Positions 50,950 through 59,645 of a DNA stretch of 64,000 bases are shown piece by piece (the first letter of the stretch is position 1; every line of letters starts with the position of its first letter). The notes beneath the pieces were generated by a model. It was given only the letters and a program-made list of their open reading frames with translations. It did not search any database and was not told the DNA's origin. Origin of the DNA: Acidobacterium capsulatum ATCC 51196 (GTDB lineage Bacteria > Acidobacteriota > Terriglobia > Terriglobales > Acidobacteriaceae); assembly GCF_000022565.1 (NCBI RefSeq), contig NC_012483.1:3658001-3722000 (forward strand), read 5' to 3'. A program made the position numbers and the translations under genes.

Positions 50950-52005
50950 ATGAACGAAGTGGCGGTATCGAACACAAAACATCGCCTGCTCACAATCAGA
51001 GAGCATCTTGCGGCAAAGGGCGCAAAGGAACCGTTGACGACCTTGGGAGAGTTCATCTCTCACATCCACGCAACCTCTGCGCGCTGGGAGCATGAGGATT
51101 GGAAAGACAGAGAATTCGATGAGCAGGATGTTCTCAATCCAGTGCGCATCGTTGGACAGGTGTGGTTTCGAGGACAACGGGATGTCACGCATGGTCTCCG
51201 GCCCGGCCTCTACCGCGAAGGCACTTGGAAGTATTTGCGGAAAAATGAGGGTAGTCCACAACCTTCCACGGATGAGTTTCAAGACAACCTCTTCCAGGAA
51301 CTATTCGCGTTAGAGCATGAGCTTAGGATTGATTTCACTAGCTTTGGGCATCTGCTGAACCAGGCCAACCATGCAAAGGAAGACACCGATTGGTACTTCT
51401 TGATGCAGCATCACGGCTTGCCGACACGGTTGCTCGATTGGACCACAAACGCGCTCGCCGCTCTCTTTTTTGCCGCGGAGCGGTATCGCGACGAGGTCGA
51501 GCGTTTGAAAGCCAGTCAGGAACCGTCCTCGCCCATGATCTGCGTCTGGATGGTGGACGCCTACTGGCTTGCCGACTGTCTGAGTAGCGAGTGGAGCAGT
51601 CCAATCCTGGCGTGGTCCGAAGACGCGACACGATACATCCCGCCTCTGAAATCACTGGCTGACAAGATGGGTGATTCGCAAGCATTGTTGCCCGTTCATG
51701 CAATGCCCATCGAACCGCCCGCCCTCCACCCGCGTGTCGCGTCTCAAGAAGGGCGCTTCGTTATTTTTGGGCGGGCGCAGGACCTCCTGGACGAGAAGAT
51801 TCGGCTGGAGCAATTGGACGACTGTAAGGGACTAGAGGAACTTCGCGTAGAGCAGGTCAGGCTGAACGTGACGGACGTTGATGGCCTTCTACGGGACCTC
51901 GCTCAGCTCGGCGTTTCTCGGCGAACCCTGTTCCCTGATCTTGCGGGACTGGCGGATTTCATCTCATGGAAGCATTTCCACAAGGTGCGTGGCGAACAAG
52001 CTTAG
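50950..52005 (+). CDS. FRG domain-containing protein
   Basis: A 351-residue protein with the FRG domain: WFRGQRD (about 74-80), LRPGLYREG, then WYFLMQHHGLPTRLLDWTTNALAALFFAAERY in blocks, the canonical H-G-x-P-T-R-L-L-D-W core. The N-terminal 60 residues and the C-terminal third are helical and unfamiliar. Start ATG 50950 follows AAGG. FRG proteins occur in bacterial defence neighbourhoods and phage genomes but have no agreed biochemical role. The upstream HEPN-like gene is likely its operon partner. Confidence 0.88.
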   Translation: MNEVAVSNTKHRLLTIREHLAAKGAKEPLTTLGEFISHIHATSARWEHEDWKDREFDEQDVLNPVRIVGQVWFRGQRDVTHGLRPGLYREGTWKYLRKNEGSPQPSTDEFQDNLFQELFALEHELRIDFTSFGHLLNQANHAKEDTDWYFLMQHHGLPTRLLDWTTNALAALFFAAERYRDEVERLKASQEPSSPMICVWMVDAYWLADCLSSEWSSPILAWSEDATRYIPPLKSLADKMGDSQALLPVHAMPIEPPALHPRVASQEGRFVIFGRAQDLLDEKIRLEQLDDCKGLEELRVEQVRLNVTDVDGLLRDLAQLGVSRRTLFPDLAGLADFISWKHFHKVRGEQA

Positions 52006-52096
52006 TCCGGCGCTGTCTGGGACGGGACTGAAGTAGGTCTGCGAGGGTCTTCGACTCGGTTAGGTCCCGAAATGCCGGCGAGTGTTTGCAATTCTA

Positions 52097-52195
52097 ATCC
52101 ACTTGGCCGTAGAACGGGCGACGCACTCTCTTGGTCCCAGATCTGCAATCGACTCCGGCACAGGGATGCGTCGGCGACTCTACGGACACATGAAA
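52097..52195 (+). repeat. Dispersed intergenic repeat, copy 1
   Basis: Starts with ATCCACTTGGCCGT (52097-52110), identical to the left terminal arm of copy 2 at 62023. It continues CCGTAGAACGGGCGACGCAC (52107-52126) and includes GCGTCGGCGACTC at 52168-52180. The right arm (ACGGACACATGA) is degraded relative to copy 2. It lies directly upstream of the small basic gene at 52229. Confidence 0.7.
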
Positions 52196-52228
52196 CCGGA
52201 AACAGGCCTCCGGGTTACACGGTCCGGC

Positions 52229-52438
52229 ATGGACACAGCCCAGTTGATTTTCGAGATCGATTCCGAGATATTCCCTCCCCCAGAAGCCCGCGCGCTTTTG
52301 GGCAGCGGCCACGCAGTCAACCACGCAAAGCCACGCGGAGGCAAGCGCATCCTGAGCGCCGACGTAAGAGGCAGGATCGTTGCAGCGCAGTGGAAATGCT
52401 GGGCGAAGCAGAAGGCTGCAGCAAAGAAGACTTCCTGA
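52229..52438 (+). CDS. Small basic protein, intact relative of the 48345 pseudogene
   Basis: A 69-residue product: MDTAQLIFEIDSEIFPPPEARALLG, then a basic segment HAKPRGGKRILSADVRGRIVAAQWKCWAKQKAAAKKTS. The order helix, linker, SADVRGRIVAAQWKxWAKxK matches the frameshifted gene at 48345-48579. A DNA- or RNA-binding role is inferred from charge. The start is ATG 52229; an in-frame ATG at 52190 would extend it into the repeat. It precedes the PadR/ADOP operon. Confidence 0.5.
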   Translation: MDTAQLIFEIDSEIFPPPEARALLGSGHAVNHAKPRGGKRILSADVRGRIVAAQWKCWAKQKAAAKKTS

Positions 52439-52514
52439 TCGATCTTCACTTTGGGCGTCCGCCTACCCGTCCCAATTTGCACCTGTTGCCTTCCCAATGG
52501 GAGTGTGCAATCAT

Positions 52515-52540
52515 TCTCCTGTTGGTAGGCCAAAGGAGAG
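52515..52540 (+). promoter_or_regulatory. Operator-like dyad at the first PadR gene
   Basis: TCTCCTGTTGG (52515-52525) is an imperfect inverted match to CCAAAGGAGA (52530-52539). The right arm includes the AGGAGAGG ribosome binding site of the padR gene starting at 52546. The same layout, a dyad whose right arm contains the ribosome binding site, occurs at the second padR gene (62282-62298). Confidence 0.45.
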
Positions 52541-52545
52541 GAGCG

Positions 52546-52911
52546 GTGGCGGTGCCGAGTTTGTCGAAACAAAAAAAGGACGTGCAGCAGGGCACGCTGG
52601 CGCTGATGGTACTGAAGACGCTTGATGTCCTCGGGCCGCAGCACGGTTACGGCATTGCGCGGCGGATCGAACAGATCAGCGGCGATCTGCTTTCCGTGAA
52701 CCAGGGAACACTCTATCCGGTGCTGCTTCGGTTGGAGCAGGAGGGTGCCGTTGCGTCGGACTTGGGGCCTTCAGAAAACAACCGTCGCGCGCGCTTTTAT
52801 CGACTGACCCGAGCGGGGCGCAAACTTCTGGAATCCGAGAAGCGCGACTGGGAGCAGACAGCTGCGATTATCGCTCGGTTCTTTGAAGTCAAGGCGGAGG
52901 ACCTGGCATGA
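52546..52911 (+). CDS. PadR-family transcriptional regulator (ADOP-associated)
   Basis: A 121-residue winged-helix regulator: QQGTLALMVLKTLDVLGPQHGYGIARRIEQISGDLLSVNQGTLYPVLLRLEQEGAV in blocks, then ENNRRARFYRLTRAGRKLLESE, the family's hallmark segments. Start GTG 52546 (or GTG 52552) follows AGGAGAGGAG; no ATG is available. Its stop overlaps the permease start by 4 nt (ATGA), the standard acidobacterial padR-ADOP operon. It probably represses its own operon through the upstream dyad. Confidence 0.92.
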   Translation: MAVPSLSKQKKDVQQGTLALMVLKTLDVLGPQHGYGIARRIEQISGDLLSVNQGTLYPVLLRLEQEGAVASDLGPSENNRRARFYRLTRAGRKLLESEKRDWEQTAAIIARFFEVKAEDLA

Positions 52912-55544
52912 GGTCTCTCCATCGATTCCTGATTCGTCTGCGCAATCTTGCCACTGGCCGTCGCGGCGATGCACGGCTGCGCGAGGAGATGGAAGACTAT
53001 GTGGCGCGCGAGACGGAAGCCAATTTGCGGGCCGGTATGAGCGAGGAGCAGGCGCGGCGGCAGGCGCGGATAAAGCTTGGCGCGGCGGAGGCGATCCGGG
53101 AGCAGTACCACGCAGAGGAGGGATTGCCCATACTGGAATGCCTGGCCCAGGACACACGATACTCGCTGCGGCAGATGAGACGCGCACCAGGATTTGCGTT
53201 GATGGTGGTGCTGACGATGGCACTGGGGATTGCGGCGACGACAACGATGTTCACGGTAGTATATTCGACACTTCTTCGGAACTTGCCTTATCCACAGTCG
53301 GAGAGGATCGTCGCGATCCACGACACGCGGATTACCGGGCGATCGGCCGGTGGTCTGATGACGGGTCCGCGGTTCTACGACATTGAGACGCGAAACCGGA
53401 GCTTCTCCAGTCTGGCGTACTTTTACTTCAACGAGAGCACCCTGATTGTGGGAAAGAAGTTGCCCACCCACGTGAATGCAGCGGTAGTGAATGCAGGATT
53501 CTGGGATGTCTTTGACACCGCGCCAATGCTGGGACGGGTACTCGATGCGAAGGACGACGTGCCGCATGCACCGCTGACCGTGGTGTTGAGTTATCCGGGA
53601 TGGCAGCGGCTTTTCGGAGGCAATCCGAACGTAATCGGAAAACAGGTGACGCTGGATCAGCAGACGGCGACGATTGTGGGGGTAATGCCGCGAGATTTTT
53701 CTGCGCCGGCAGGCGTGGACTTTTGGCGCGCGTCGCAGTTAGGTCCGAATAGCTGGGGCAGTTATCGGGGCGACGGGCTACGGGGCTGGAATGTATTTGG
53801 GAGGTTGCGGCCGGGTGTAACTCCGGCGCAGGCTCAGGCCGATCTGGAGCGGATCGGGGAGCAACTCAGAAGGGAGTATCCGTCGAGCGACGGCGCGTGG
53901 CGGTTCACCAGCGAGACGCTGCGCGAGGACCTGTACGGTCACGTGCAACCGGCATTGGTGGCCTTGCAGATCGCGTCGGCGCTGCTGCTGCTGATCGCTT
54001 GCATCAATGTGGCCAACCTGCTCTTGTCTCGCGCGACGGCTCGGCAGCGGGAGGTTGCGCTGCGGCGGGCGCTGGGTGCGTCGCGACGGCGCGTGGCCTT
54101 TCAGTTATTGGTGGAGAGCGGGCTGCTCGGGTTGGCAGGTGGTGGTGCGGGAATCCTCCTGGCATTTGCGCTCACGCGCACTGCCGCTACCAGCCTGCCG
54201 GGGATTCTGGGGAGGCCGGGCACGATCCACATGAACGGGATTGTGATTGGGATCGCTCTACTGATTTCGCTGGCGACTGGAATCGTGTTCGGAGTGGCTC
54301 CGGTTCTGGAAACACGGAAGGTGCAGTTGCATTCGGCGCTCAAGAAAGGTGAGGCGCGCCTCGGAGGATCGTCGGGTAACCGGTTGCGCAGCGTCCTGGT
54401 GGGGACGCAGGTAGGTCTGTCTCTGGTGCTGCTGGTGGGTGCCTCGCTGCTGGCGGAGTCGATGTGGAACTTGACGAAGCAGCCACTGGGATTTAAGCCG
54501 GAACATCTGCTGACGGTTCGGCTGGTGCTGCCGTTTGGCACGAAGCCGGCGGTGGCACGCAATTTCTTCAACGACGTGCAACAACGAATTGAAAATCTCC
54601 CTGGAGTAGAGGCTGCGGGGCAGATCAATGCGCCGCCGATGATGGACTTTCATCTGCGCGTCAGATACGGTGCCGACTGGCTGCCGCAAGTTGCCAATCA
54701 GCCGGCAATCAGCGCGGACATCCGGAGTATCGCCGGGAATTTGCTGGAGGCGATGGGGACACCACTGCTGGCGGGGAGAGCGTTTGCGGCGGAAGACCAG
54801 GTTTCGAAACTACCACCGGTACTGGTGAACGAGGCTCTGGTGCGGGAGTTTCTGCCCAGGGGAAATCCAATCGGACATCACCTGCTTCGGAATGGACAGG
54901 CGCACGAGATCGTGGGCGTGGTTGCCGATGTGCGAGGGGTATCGGGATCGATCGCAGCGGAGCCTGGACCGGTTGTCTACTCGCCTGCGAACGCCGATGA
55001 CAGTTGGCATCGCTACTTTCTGGTGCGGACGACTGTGCCGCCGGAAGAAGTCGTAAAGTCGATTCGCGAGCAGGTTTACCAGGCGGACCCGCGCGAGTCG
55101 GTAGGCCGGATCGAGACGATGGATCAGCTACTCAGCGATGCTGTGGCGCAACCACGGCTGAACGCAGCGGTGTTTGCGTCCTTTGCCGGGACCGCATTGC
55201 TGCTGGCCTGCGTTGGAATTTATGGAGTGGTATCGTATTTTGCCGCGCAGCGCAGGCAAGAGATTGGCGTCCGGATGGCACTCGGAGCGACGCGAGGTGA
55301 CATTGCACGAATATTCGTGTGGCGGGCGATGGTCCCGGCAGCGATAGGCCTGGCGACCGGTACTGTGGTCTCGCTGGCAGCGAACAGGCTGTTACGCAGT
55401 CAGCTATACGGGGTGCAACCGGATGATCTGCGGCTTTACCTTGCATCCCTGCTGGTCCTGCTGGCGCCCCTGCTGGTGGCTACCCTCAGGCCGGCGATAC
55501 GCGCAGGCAAGACAGAGCCGATGGAAGCGTTGAGAACGGAATGA
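52908..55544 (+). CDS. ADOP-family ABC transporter permease
   Basis: An 878-residue duplicated permease of the MacB/FtsX type typical of Acidobacteriota. An N-terminal soluble helical segment (EEMEDYVARETEANLRAGMSEEQARRQARIKLG in blocks) precedes a first transmembrane helix (FALMVVLTMALGIAATTTMFT), a periplasmic MacB-like core, and FtsX units around 355-480 (IASALLLLIACINVANLLLSRATARQREVALRRALGAS) and 740-860 (LLACVGIYGVVSYFAAQRRQEIGVRMALGAT). No ATPase is encoded beside it, so it may use an orphan ATPase or act as a mechanotransmission protein. Complete. Confidence 0.93.
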   Translation: MRSLHRFLIRLRNLATGRRGDARLREEMEDYVARETEANLRAGMSEEQARRQARIKLGAAEAIREQYHAEEGLPILECLAQDTRYSLRQMRRAPGFALMVVLTMALGIAATTTMFTVVYSTLLRNLPYPQSERIVAIHDTRITGRSAGGLMTGPRFYDIETRNRSFSSLAYFYFNESTLIVGKKLPTHVNAAVVNAGFWDVFDTAPMLGRVLDAKDDVPHAPLTVVLSYPGWQRLFGGNPNVIGKQVTLDQQTATIVGVMPRDFSAPAGVDFWRASQLGPNSWGSYRGDGLRGWNVFGRLRPGVTPAQAQADLERIGEQLRREYPSSDGAWRFTSETLREDLYGHVQPALVALQIASALLLLIACINVANLLLSRATARQREVALRRALGASRRRVAFQLLVESGLLGLAGGGAGILLAFALTRTAATSLPGILGRPGTIHMNGIVIGIALLISLATGIVFGVAPVLETRKVQLHSALKKGEARLGGSSGNRLRSVLVGTQVGLSLVLLVGASLLAESMWNLTKQPLGFKPEHLLTVRLVLPFGTKPAVARNFFNDVQQRIENLPGVEAAGQINAPPMMDFHLRVRYGADWLPQVANQPAISADIRSIAGNLLEAMGTPLLAGRAFAAEDQVSKLPPVLVNEALVREFLPRGNPIGHHLLRNGQAHEIVGVVADVRGVSGSIAAEPGPVVYSPANADDSWHRYFLVRTTVPPEEVVKSIREQVYQADPRESVGRIETMDQLLSDAVAQPRLNAAVFASFAGTALLLACVGIYGVVSYFAAQRRQEIGVRMALGATRGDIARIFVWRAMVPAAIGLATGTVVSLAANRLLRSQLYGVQPDDLRLYLASLLVLLAPLLVATLRPAIRAGKTEPMEALRTE

Positions 55545-55636
55545 ATGCAGGGTCATCGCATGAAGGATCTAAAACGGAGGGGCGCTCGCATCCGTAACCC
55601 GGTGACGAGACAGCACCACGATGTACGGGGCCAATC

Positions 55637-55710
55637 GGGGCAGGCTCAAGTCACCATAGGCGACTTTACGCTCAAATGGATCACTTTTTCCCGAGGACAG
55701 TCTCAAATGT
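55637..55710 (+). repeat. Dispersed intergenic repeat, copy 5
   Basis: Shares the exact 19-mer CAAGTCACCATAGGCGACT (55647-55665) with copy 4 and continues TTACGCTCAAATGGATCACT, resembling the 3' part of copies 3 and 4. It lies between the ADOP stop and the Pycsar operon's 3' end, with no gene over it. Confidence 0.6.
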
Positions 55711-55806
55711 GCAGCCGTCGGCTTGGACTGACTACGTTGGGGAGGGAGCATTTAGAAAGCGAGCGAAGCGGCTTCGTCTGCGAATGTCGCAAGCGCGCTA
55801 ATTGCA

Positions 55807-56496
55807 TTAATTGGGTACGTGCCAATACCAGGAGGACCGATACACGGTTTTTCCCTTCCAGATCCGCGATTCCCACATGTTTACGCCATTTGTTTCTTTA
55901 GCCGACAGATGCAATTTTTCGTAAACCGCTGAGCTGATGAAGGTAGAGTATGGCTGCTCACTGATACTACTGAGCTTCGCAGCCCAATTCGCCGCCGGGC
56001 CTACCCACACCAAATCGTTTGAGCCTCGAATCCCAGTGCGGGCAACCAGCAATTTGCTGGTATCGATCCCGACCACCTGTTGCAGCTTGAAGTCGGAATT
56101 GTATTGCTTTTTGATTCCCGGATTGATGATCTCCAAGACCGCGTATTTTATCTTAAGTCCGCAGCGAACAGCCGATGTGTTTTTAGAATTGCCGATGAAT
56201 ACCGCCATCACGCGGTCGCCATCATACGCCGTGATGACTCCATCCTCCGATCGGATGATCCGCGCTGCGCACAGCAAGTATGATTTGTATACTTCTGCGG
56301 CGAACTGAGCAGTTTTCGCGTCTACCATGTTCGTGGACCCATCGATATCAGCGTAGAGCACCGTTGCGTCGAGCGTGACGCCGTCGTTGCCGAGCTTGAT
56401 GTCGGGTGTGTCAGGGACGACCTGACCGTCCCTGGTGGACCATGTAGTACGGAATATCGTACCCACCTCACTCTTAAGATCGTCGGCAAGGCCCAT
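55807..56496 (-). CDS. Pycsar-type nucleotide cyclase, second copy
   Basis: A 229-residue class III-like cyclase expected to make a cyclic pyrimidine nucleotide on phage infection. ATVLYADIDGST gives the first metal-binding Asp (D50) and ITAYDGDRVMAVF the second (D94, GDR). The NDLVWVGPAANWAAKLS region (about 160-176) supplies the conserved Asn and Lys. It aligns without gaps with the upstream cyclase over the first 120 residues, with roughly half of the positions identical by eye. It is 35 nt downstream of that gene. Both keep the metal ligands, so neither is obviously inactive. Confidence 0.88.
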   Translation of the reverse strand: MGLADDLKSEVGTIFRTTWSTRDGQVVPDTPDIKLGNDGVTLDATVLYADIDGSTNMVDAKTAQFAAEVYKSYLLCAARIIRSEDGVITAYDGDRVMAVFIGNSKNTSAVRCGLKIKYAVLEIINPGIKKQYNSDFKLQQVVGIDTSKLLVARTGIRGSNDLVWVGPAANWAAKLSSISEQPYSTFISSAVYEKLHLSAKETNGVNMWESRIWKGKTVYRSSWYWHVPN

Positions 56497-56531
56497 ATTT
56501 TCTCCCTGAGATCGCGAATGCCTGAAGGTGC

Positions 56532-57227
56532 CTAATCAATCCGCCACCACCAGTTGGATCGGTAGATAATTCGATTGTCGAAAGTATTCCACCGGACAGC
56601 CTCCCACATCTCGCGCGAATCTGAAGTCTTAACGTCTGAACTCATGACATCGAATACCTCTTTCGTTATGTAGGTGGCGAAGGCATCAGGCAGGCTGGAG
56701 AGCTTCGCGGCGTAATTTGCCGCCCTGCCAACCCACACCAAATCATTCGCCCCGCGCACGCCTGTCTTGGCGACGAACAATTCACTGGTGTCGACCCCGA
56801 CAACGTGTTTCAGCGTGAAGCTTGTCTTCGTGTAAAACGCCTGCTGCGCCGGATTGATGATGTAAAGGACTGCATAATGGATTTTCATTGCCGATTTCAC
56901 GGCCCTAGAATTCTTCCTTTCGCCGATAAACACGGCCATTATGCGGTCGCCGTCATAAGCTGTAATAATGCCGTCTTCCTCACGAATGATCTTCGCTGCA
57001 CAATGGAGAAACGTCTTGTACATCTCCGCCGAAAAAAAGTCTGCGTATCCGTCCACTAATTCTGTGGATTCTGCGAGATCCGCATAGAGAACCGTGGCCT
57101 TGAGCTTTACGGCGTCATTGCCTAGCGTCAGCGAGTCATCGCCAGGGACAACGTTACCATCACGTTCGTCCCATTTCGCCCTGAAAACTTCCGCAACGCG
57201 CTTTTCCAGATCATTTTTCAGGCCCAT
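56532..57227 (-). CDS. pycC: Pycsar-type nucleotide cyclase, first copy (PycC-like)
   Basis: A 231-residue cyclase homologous to PycC of the Pycsar anti-phage system. KATVLYADLAESTELVDGY carries D50, and GIITAYDGDRIMAVFIGERKNS carries D94; ANDLVWVGRAANYAAKLSSLP follows. It starts 12 nt after the effector stop. In characterised systems PycC makes cCMP or cUMP when phage is sensed, and the effector is then triggered. Which nucleotide is made here cannot be read from sequence with confidence. Start ATG 57227 has GAGAG upstream. Confidence 0.9.
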   Translation of the reverse strand: MGLKNDLEKRVAEVFRAKWDERDGNVVPGDDSLTLGNDAVKLKATVLYADLAESTELVDGYADFFSAEMYKTFLHCAAKIIREEDGIITAYDGDRIMAVFIGERKNSRAVKSAMKIHYAVLYIINPAQQAFYTKTSFTLKHVVGVDTSELFVAKTGVRGANDLVWVGRAANYAAKLSSLPDAFATYITKEVFDVMSSDVKTSDSREMWEAVRWNTFDNRIIYRSNWWWRID

Positions 57228-57239
57228 AGTGCGCTCTCC

Positions 57240-58148
57240 TCAACGGTTCGGCCCCAAGTCCCGGATAATGTCCCGGAGGCGATTGCAGGCCGTCGCGAGA
57301 GAGCGTGTCAGATCGGAAGTGTCATAGCGGTAGGTAATGGTGTTTATTCCAGCCAGATCTGAAGGCAAACTGATCTCCTCGCCACGAGGTTCTACTAGTA
57401 ATGCACGGTGGCGGCCAAGCCGGCCCATGAAAAAACCCAATTCAAAGATGACATTGTCGCGCGGTGTGGCCCTTTGCTGGCCCCGGCTCTCCGTGATGTC
57501 GTCAGGTTGCGCAACGGCAATCGCCACGTCGGATTGATCGAGCGCCCGCTCCAGACTTTCAATCGCATAATGAGATGCCCGGAAAACGCCGTCGGTCCAG
57601 ACAGTGACATTGAACGGATCGTGATCAAACGCGTTTTGTATAGTGCGAGCGATATCAAGCGCTTCTGCGGAAGAGATGATGAAGACGCGTATCCGGTCGC
57701 TGACCGACGTCACGAGTGCGTTTCTCTGCATTAGCCTTCGTGCGAGTTCTTTGGCCATTTGAAGAAGTATTTGAGGATACTTCGCGTACAGCTCCGCAAA
57801 TTCCGCTTCAGTAAGTTTCAGAACGACGGACACTTCGCTGGCGGTAACGGTAGCTGAACGTCGTTGAGTTGGCTGAATCGCGGCCATTTCTCCGACATGG
57901 TCGCCCGCGATACGCTTCGCTACGACCCTGTTGTTGACGACGATATCGAACGAGCCCGCGACGATGAAGTAAATGTCGATATCGTCCCCTCCTTGTTGAA
58001 TAATGGAGGTTCCGGCAGCCACTTCCACAATCTCACCTTTAGACGCCGCCTCCATTGCGAGATCGGCATTGCCAGTGAAGAGCTTTTGCCCGGTCAGCGA
58101 ATCAACAAGAACCCGACGATTGGACTCGCCAGTAAAGCGTTCAATCAT
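57240..58148 (-). CDS. Pycsar effector: cNMP-binding domain fused to a TIR-like domain
   Basis: A 302-residue protein with two domains. Residues about 30-145 form a cyclic-nucleotide-binding domain with the phosphate-binding cassette VGEMAAIQPTQRRSATV (85-101). Residues about 153-290 form the TIR-like/CAP12-type domain: RVFIISSAEALDIARTIQNAF, WTDGVFRASHYAIESL, SDVAIAVAQPDD and NVIFELGFFMGRLGRHRALLVEPRG, with E236 probably catalytic. Relatives (PycTIR) degrade NAD+ when the cyclic nucleotide binds, stopping infection. Start ATG 58148 follows GAGG; a frame to 58208 lacks support. It is the first gene of the operon, before both cyclases. Confidence 0.9.
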   Translation of the reverse strand: MIERFTGESNRRVLVDSLTGQKLFTGNADLAMEAASKGEIVEVAAGTSIIQQGGDDIDIYFIVAGSFDIVVNNRVVAKRIAGDHVGEMAAIQPTQRRSATVTASEVSVVLKLTEAEFAELYAKYPQILLQMAKELARRLMQRNALVTSVSDRIRVFIISSAEALDIARTIQNAFDHDPFNVTVWTDGVFRASHYAIESLERALDQSDVAIAVAQPDDITESRGQQRATPRDNVIFELGFFMGRLGRHRALLVEPRGEEISLPSDLAGINTITYRYDTSDLTRSLATACNRLRDIIRDLGPNR

Positions 58149-58538
58149 AATTCGAGCCTCAAAACAGTTCTGTGAATAAAACAGGAGTAATCCATGATAG
58201 AGCTTCACTCAGACGCGGACAGAGTCGAGACAAATCGGAAATGGCCGTCATAAAGAGATCCTAGCGTCCAGCGAACAGTGTCCCGTCAAGTTGCCGTAAA
58301 ACGGGCGACGCGCTCTTTCGGCGCAGGTGAGATGGTTACGGCACAAGTATGCGTCGGCGACTATCCATCAAGGTGGATCGCGGGATACTGCCCCGTTTTT
58401 CGTTAGCTATCTTTCAAAAGCAAGCCAACGGTCCTGAATTGAGTCATTTGCATCAGATCCCGATGAACTTTGGGATTCGAAGGGCGCAGAGTAGCTGTTA
58501 TTCGAAGAATCGCAAAGGTTAGGGCATAATCGAATCAA
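58149..58538. other. 390-bp gap between Pycsar and a secreted-protein gene, with repeat copy 3
   Basis: Contains the presumed promoter of the Pycsar operon next to 58148 and the dispersed repeat at 58281-58390. The rest (58391-58538) shows no gene, RNA or clear regulatory pattern. Confidence 0.5.
58281..58390 (+). repeat. Dispersed intergenic repeat, copy 3
   Basis: Shares CCGTAAAACGGGCGACGCGC (from 58294) with copies 1 and 2, and GCGTCGGCGACTAT (58351-58364) followed by CAAGGTGGATCG with copy 2. It lies between divergent genes, upstream of the Pycsar operon. Confidence 0.65.
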
Positions 58539-59033
58539 ATGTCCAGAGCTCTACTGGTCGTCGCACTGTGCATCTCCTTCATTTCAGGTGTCGCTGCGCA
58601 GAGTGTTCCAAAGAATCTAAGAGGGAAATGGCGAGTACGCCGAATCCTCTCGGCGGACACAATCTCCTGTTGGGGCGATAGGGAGGCCAAGAGACTACTT
58701 GGTACGGAAATCGAGTACACTGCCGATTCGTTCCGCTGGGAAGACCACCTCGTAACGCATCCCATCGTCAAGGTCACAGTCGTTAAGGCTGAGCAATTTC
58801 AAAAAGAATATTCGGGGAGCGGCTCTTTCGTTGATTTCGGCCTTCTAGGAATTCTGGCATCTCAGGCGACAAGAGTCCAGATCGATCATGCTCCTGCAGA
58901 CATAACCGGCGGCACGGTCGAGATACCCGGAGACGACGTGTTTATCGAGAATAGAAACACCATCGTCTTCTCGGTCTGTAACGTCTACTTCGAGGCAAAG
59001 CGTGAAGGCCCCCAGAAGAGCCGTTCAAAATAA
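58539..59033 (+). CDS. Secreted hypothetical protein
   Basis: A 164-residue product with a signal peptide (MSRALLVVALCISFISGVAAQ) and a small mature domain beginning SVPKNLRGKWRVRRIL, followed by TEIEYTADSFRWED and, near the end, TIVFSVCNVYFEAKRE. The pattern of a short beta-rich domain with GKWRV resembles uncharacterised exported proteins. Three cysteines are present, one of them within the signal peptide region. It stands alone; the neighbour upstream is the repeat copy 3. Confidence 0.7.
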   Translation: MSRALLVVALCISFISGVAAQSVPKNLRGKWRVRRILSADTISCWGDREAKRLLGTEIEYTADSFRWEDHLVTHPIVKVTVVKAEQFQKEYSGSGSFVDFGLLGILASQATRVQIDHAPADITGGTVEIPGDDVFIENRNTIVFSVCNVYFEAKREGPQKSRSK

Positions 59034-59237
59034 TCCTTCTTCCGATGCCAGTCATCAAGCCATTTTCCGGTGCTTCCTTTGAAGATGTTTGAAGATTCGG
59101 AAATGGGCCGAGTATCCCGTCGCTCCCGCCAAGCCGGCTCTGCTTCAGGTTTCCTGCTGCGATGTCACTGACGGAAACCTGGCGCAGAGCCCGTCTGGCG
59201 GTAGCTATTCTTCATCCCGTAGAAGCTAAACTGACTC

Positions 59238-59645
59238 TCATTGAAGCCAGGCAACTGCGTCTTCAGACCAACCGTGGTCAGAACTCGGCCAACGACCGTC
59301 GCAACGATCTGGAAAGTTTGGGAAATTCGTTCGGCAGAAGCCCCGCTTGGCTGCGAAGTCGAATACTGCGTGAGCGTGACCATTGATCAAGAGGGCACAT
59401 TTCAATCCGTCACCCGACCAGACAATGGAGAGGACCGATGGCCTGTCCCGCGCCGTCACGTTCTTCACGTCGTAGATGCTCATCGCGTCGAGAACTTTGT
59501 TTTCAGCACGAGTCAGGTCAACCGCGTAGAAGTACCCTGTCTCGCCGTCATCCTCGAAAAACGCGCCATGCTGATGGCCCGGAGCGTCGCTGGCGACGAA
59601 CGAGTTATCACCGGGGCGGAATGTCTGTTCTGCCATACCGCACAT
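59238..59645 (-). CDS. DUF2251 domain-containing protein
   Basis: A 135-residue protein with DUF2251 landmarks: QTFRPGDNSFVASDAPG, HGAFFEDDGETGYFYAVDL, AMSIYDVKNVTARDRPS and ALLINGHAHAVFDFAAKRGFCRTNFP. Start either ATG 59645 or ATG 59636 (MAEQTFRPG); neither has a clear ribosome binding site. Relatives sometimes occur near polymorphic-toxin or immunity genes, but no function is established. It is alone on its strand; the flanking gaps of about 200-280 bp hold nothing I can identify. Confidence 0.8.
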   Translation of the reverse strand: MCGMAEQTFRPGDNSFVASDAPGHQHGAFFEDDGETGYFYAVDLTRAENKVLDAMSIYDVKNVTARDRPSVLSIVWSGDGLKCALLINGHAHAVFDFAAKRGFCRTNFPNFPDRCDGRWPSSDHGWSEDAVAWLQ

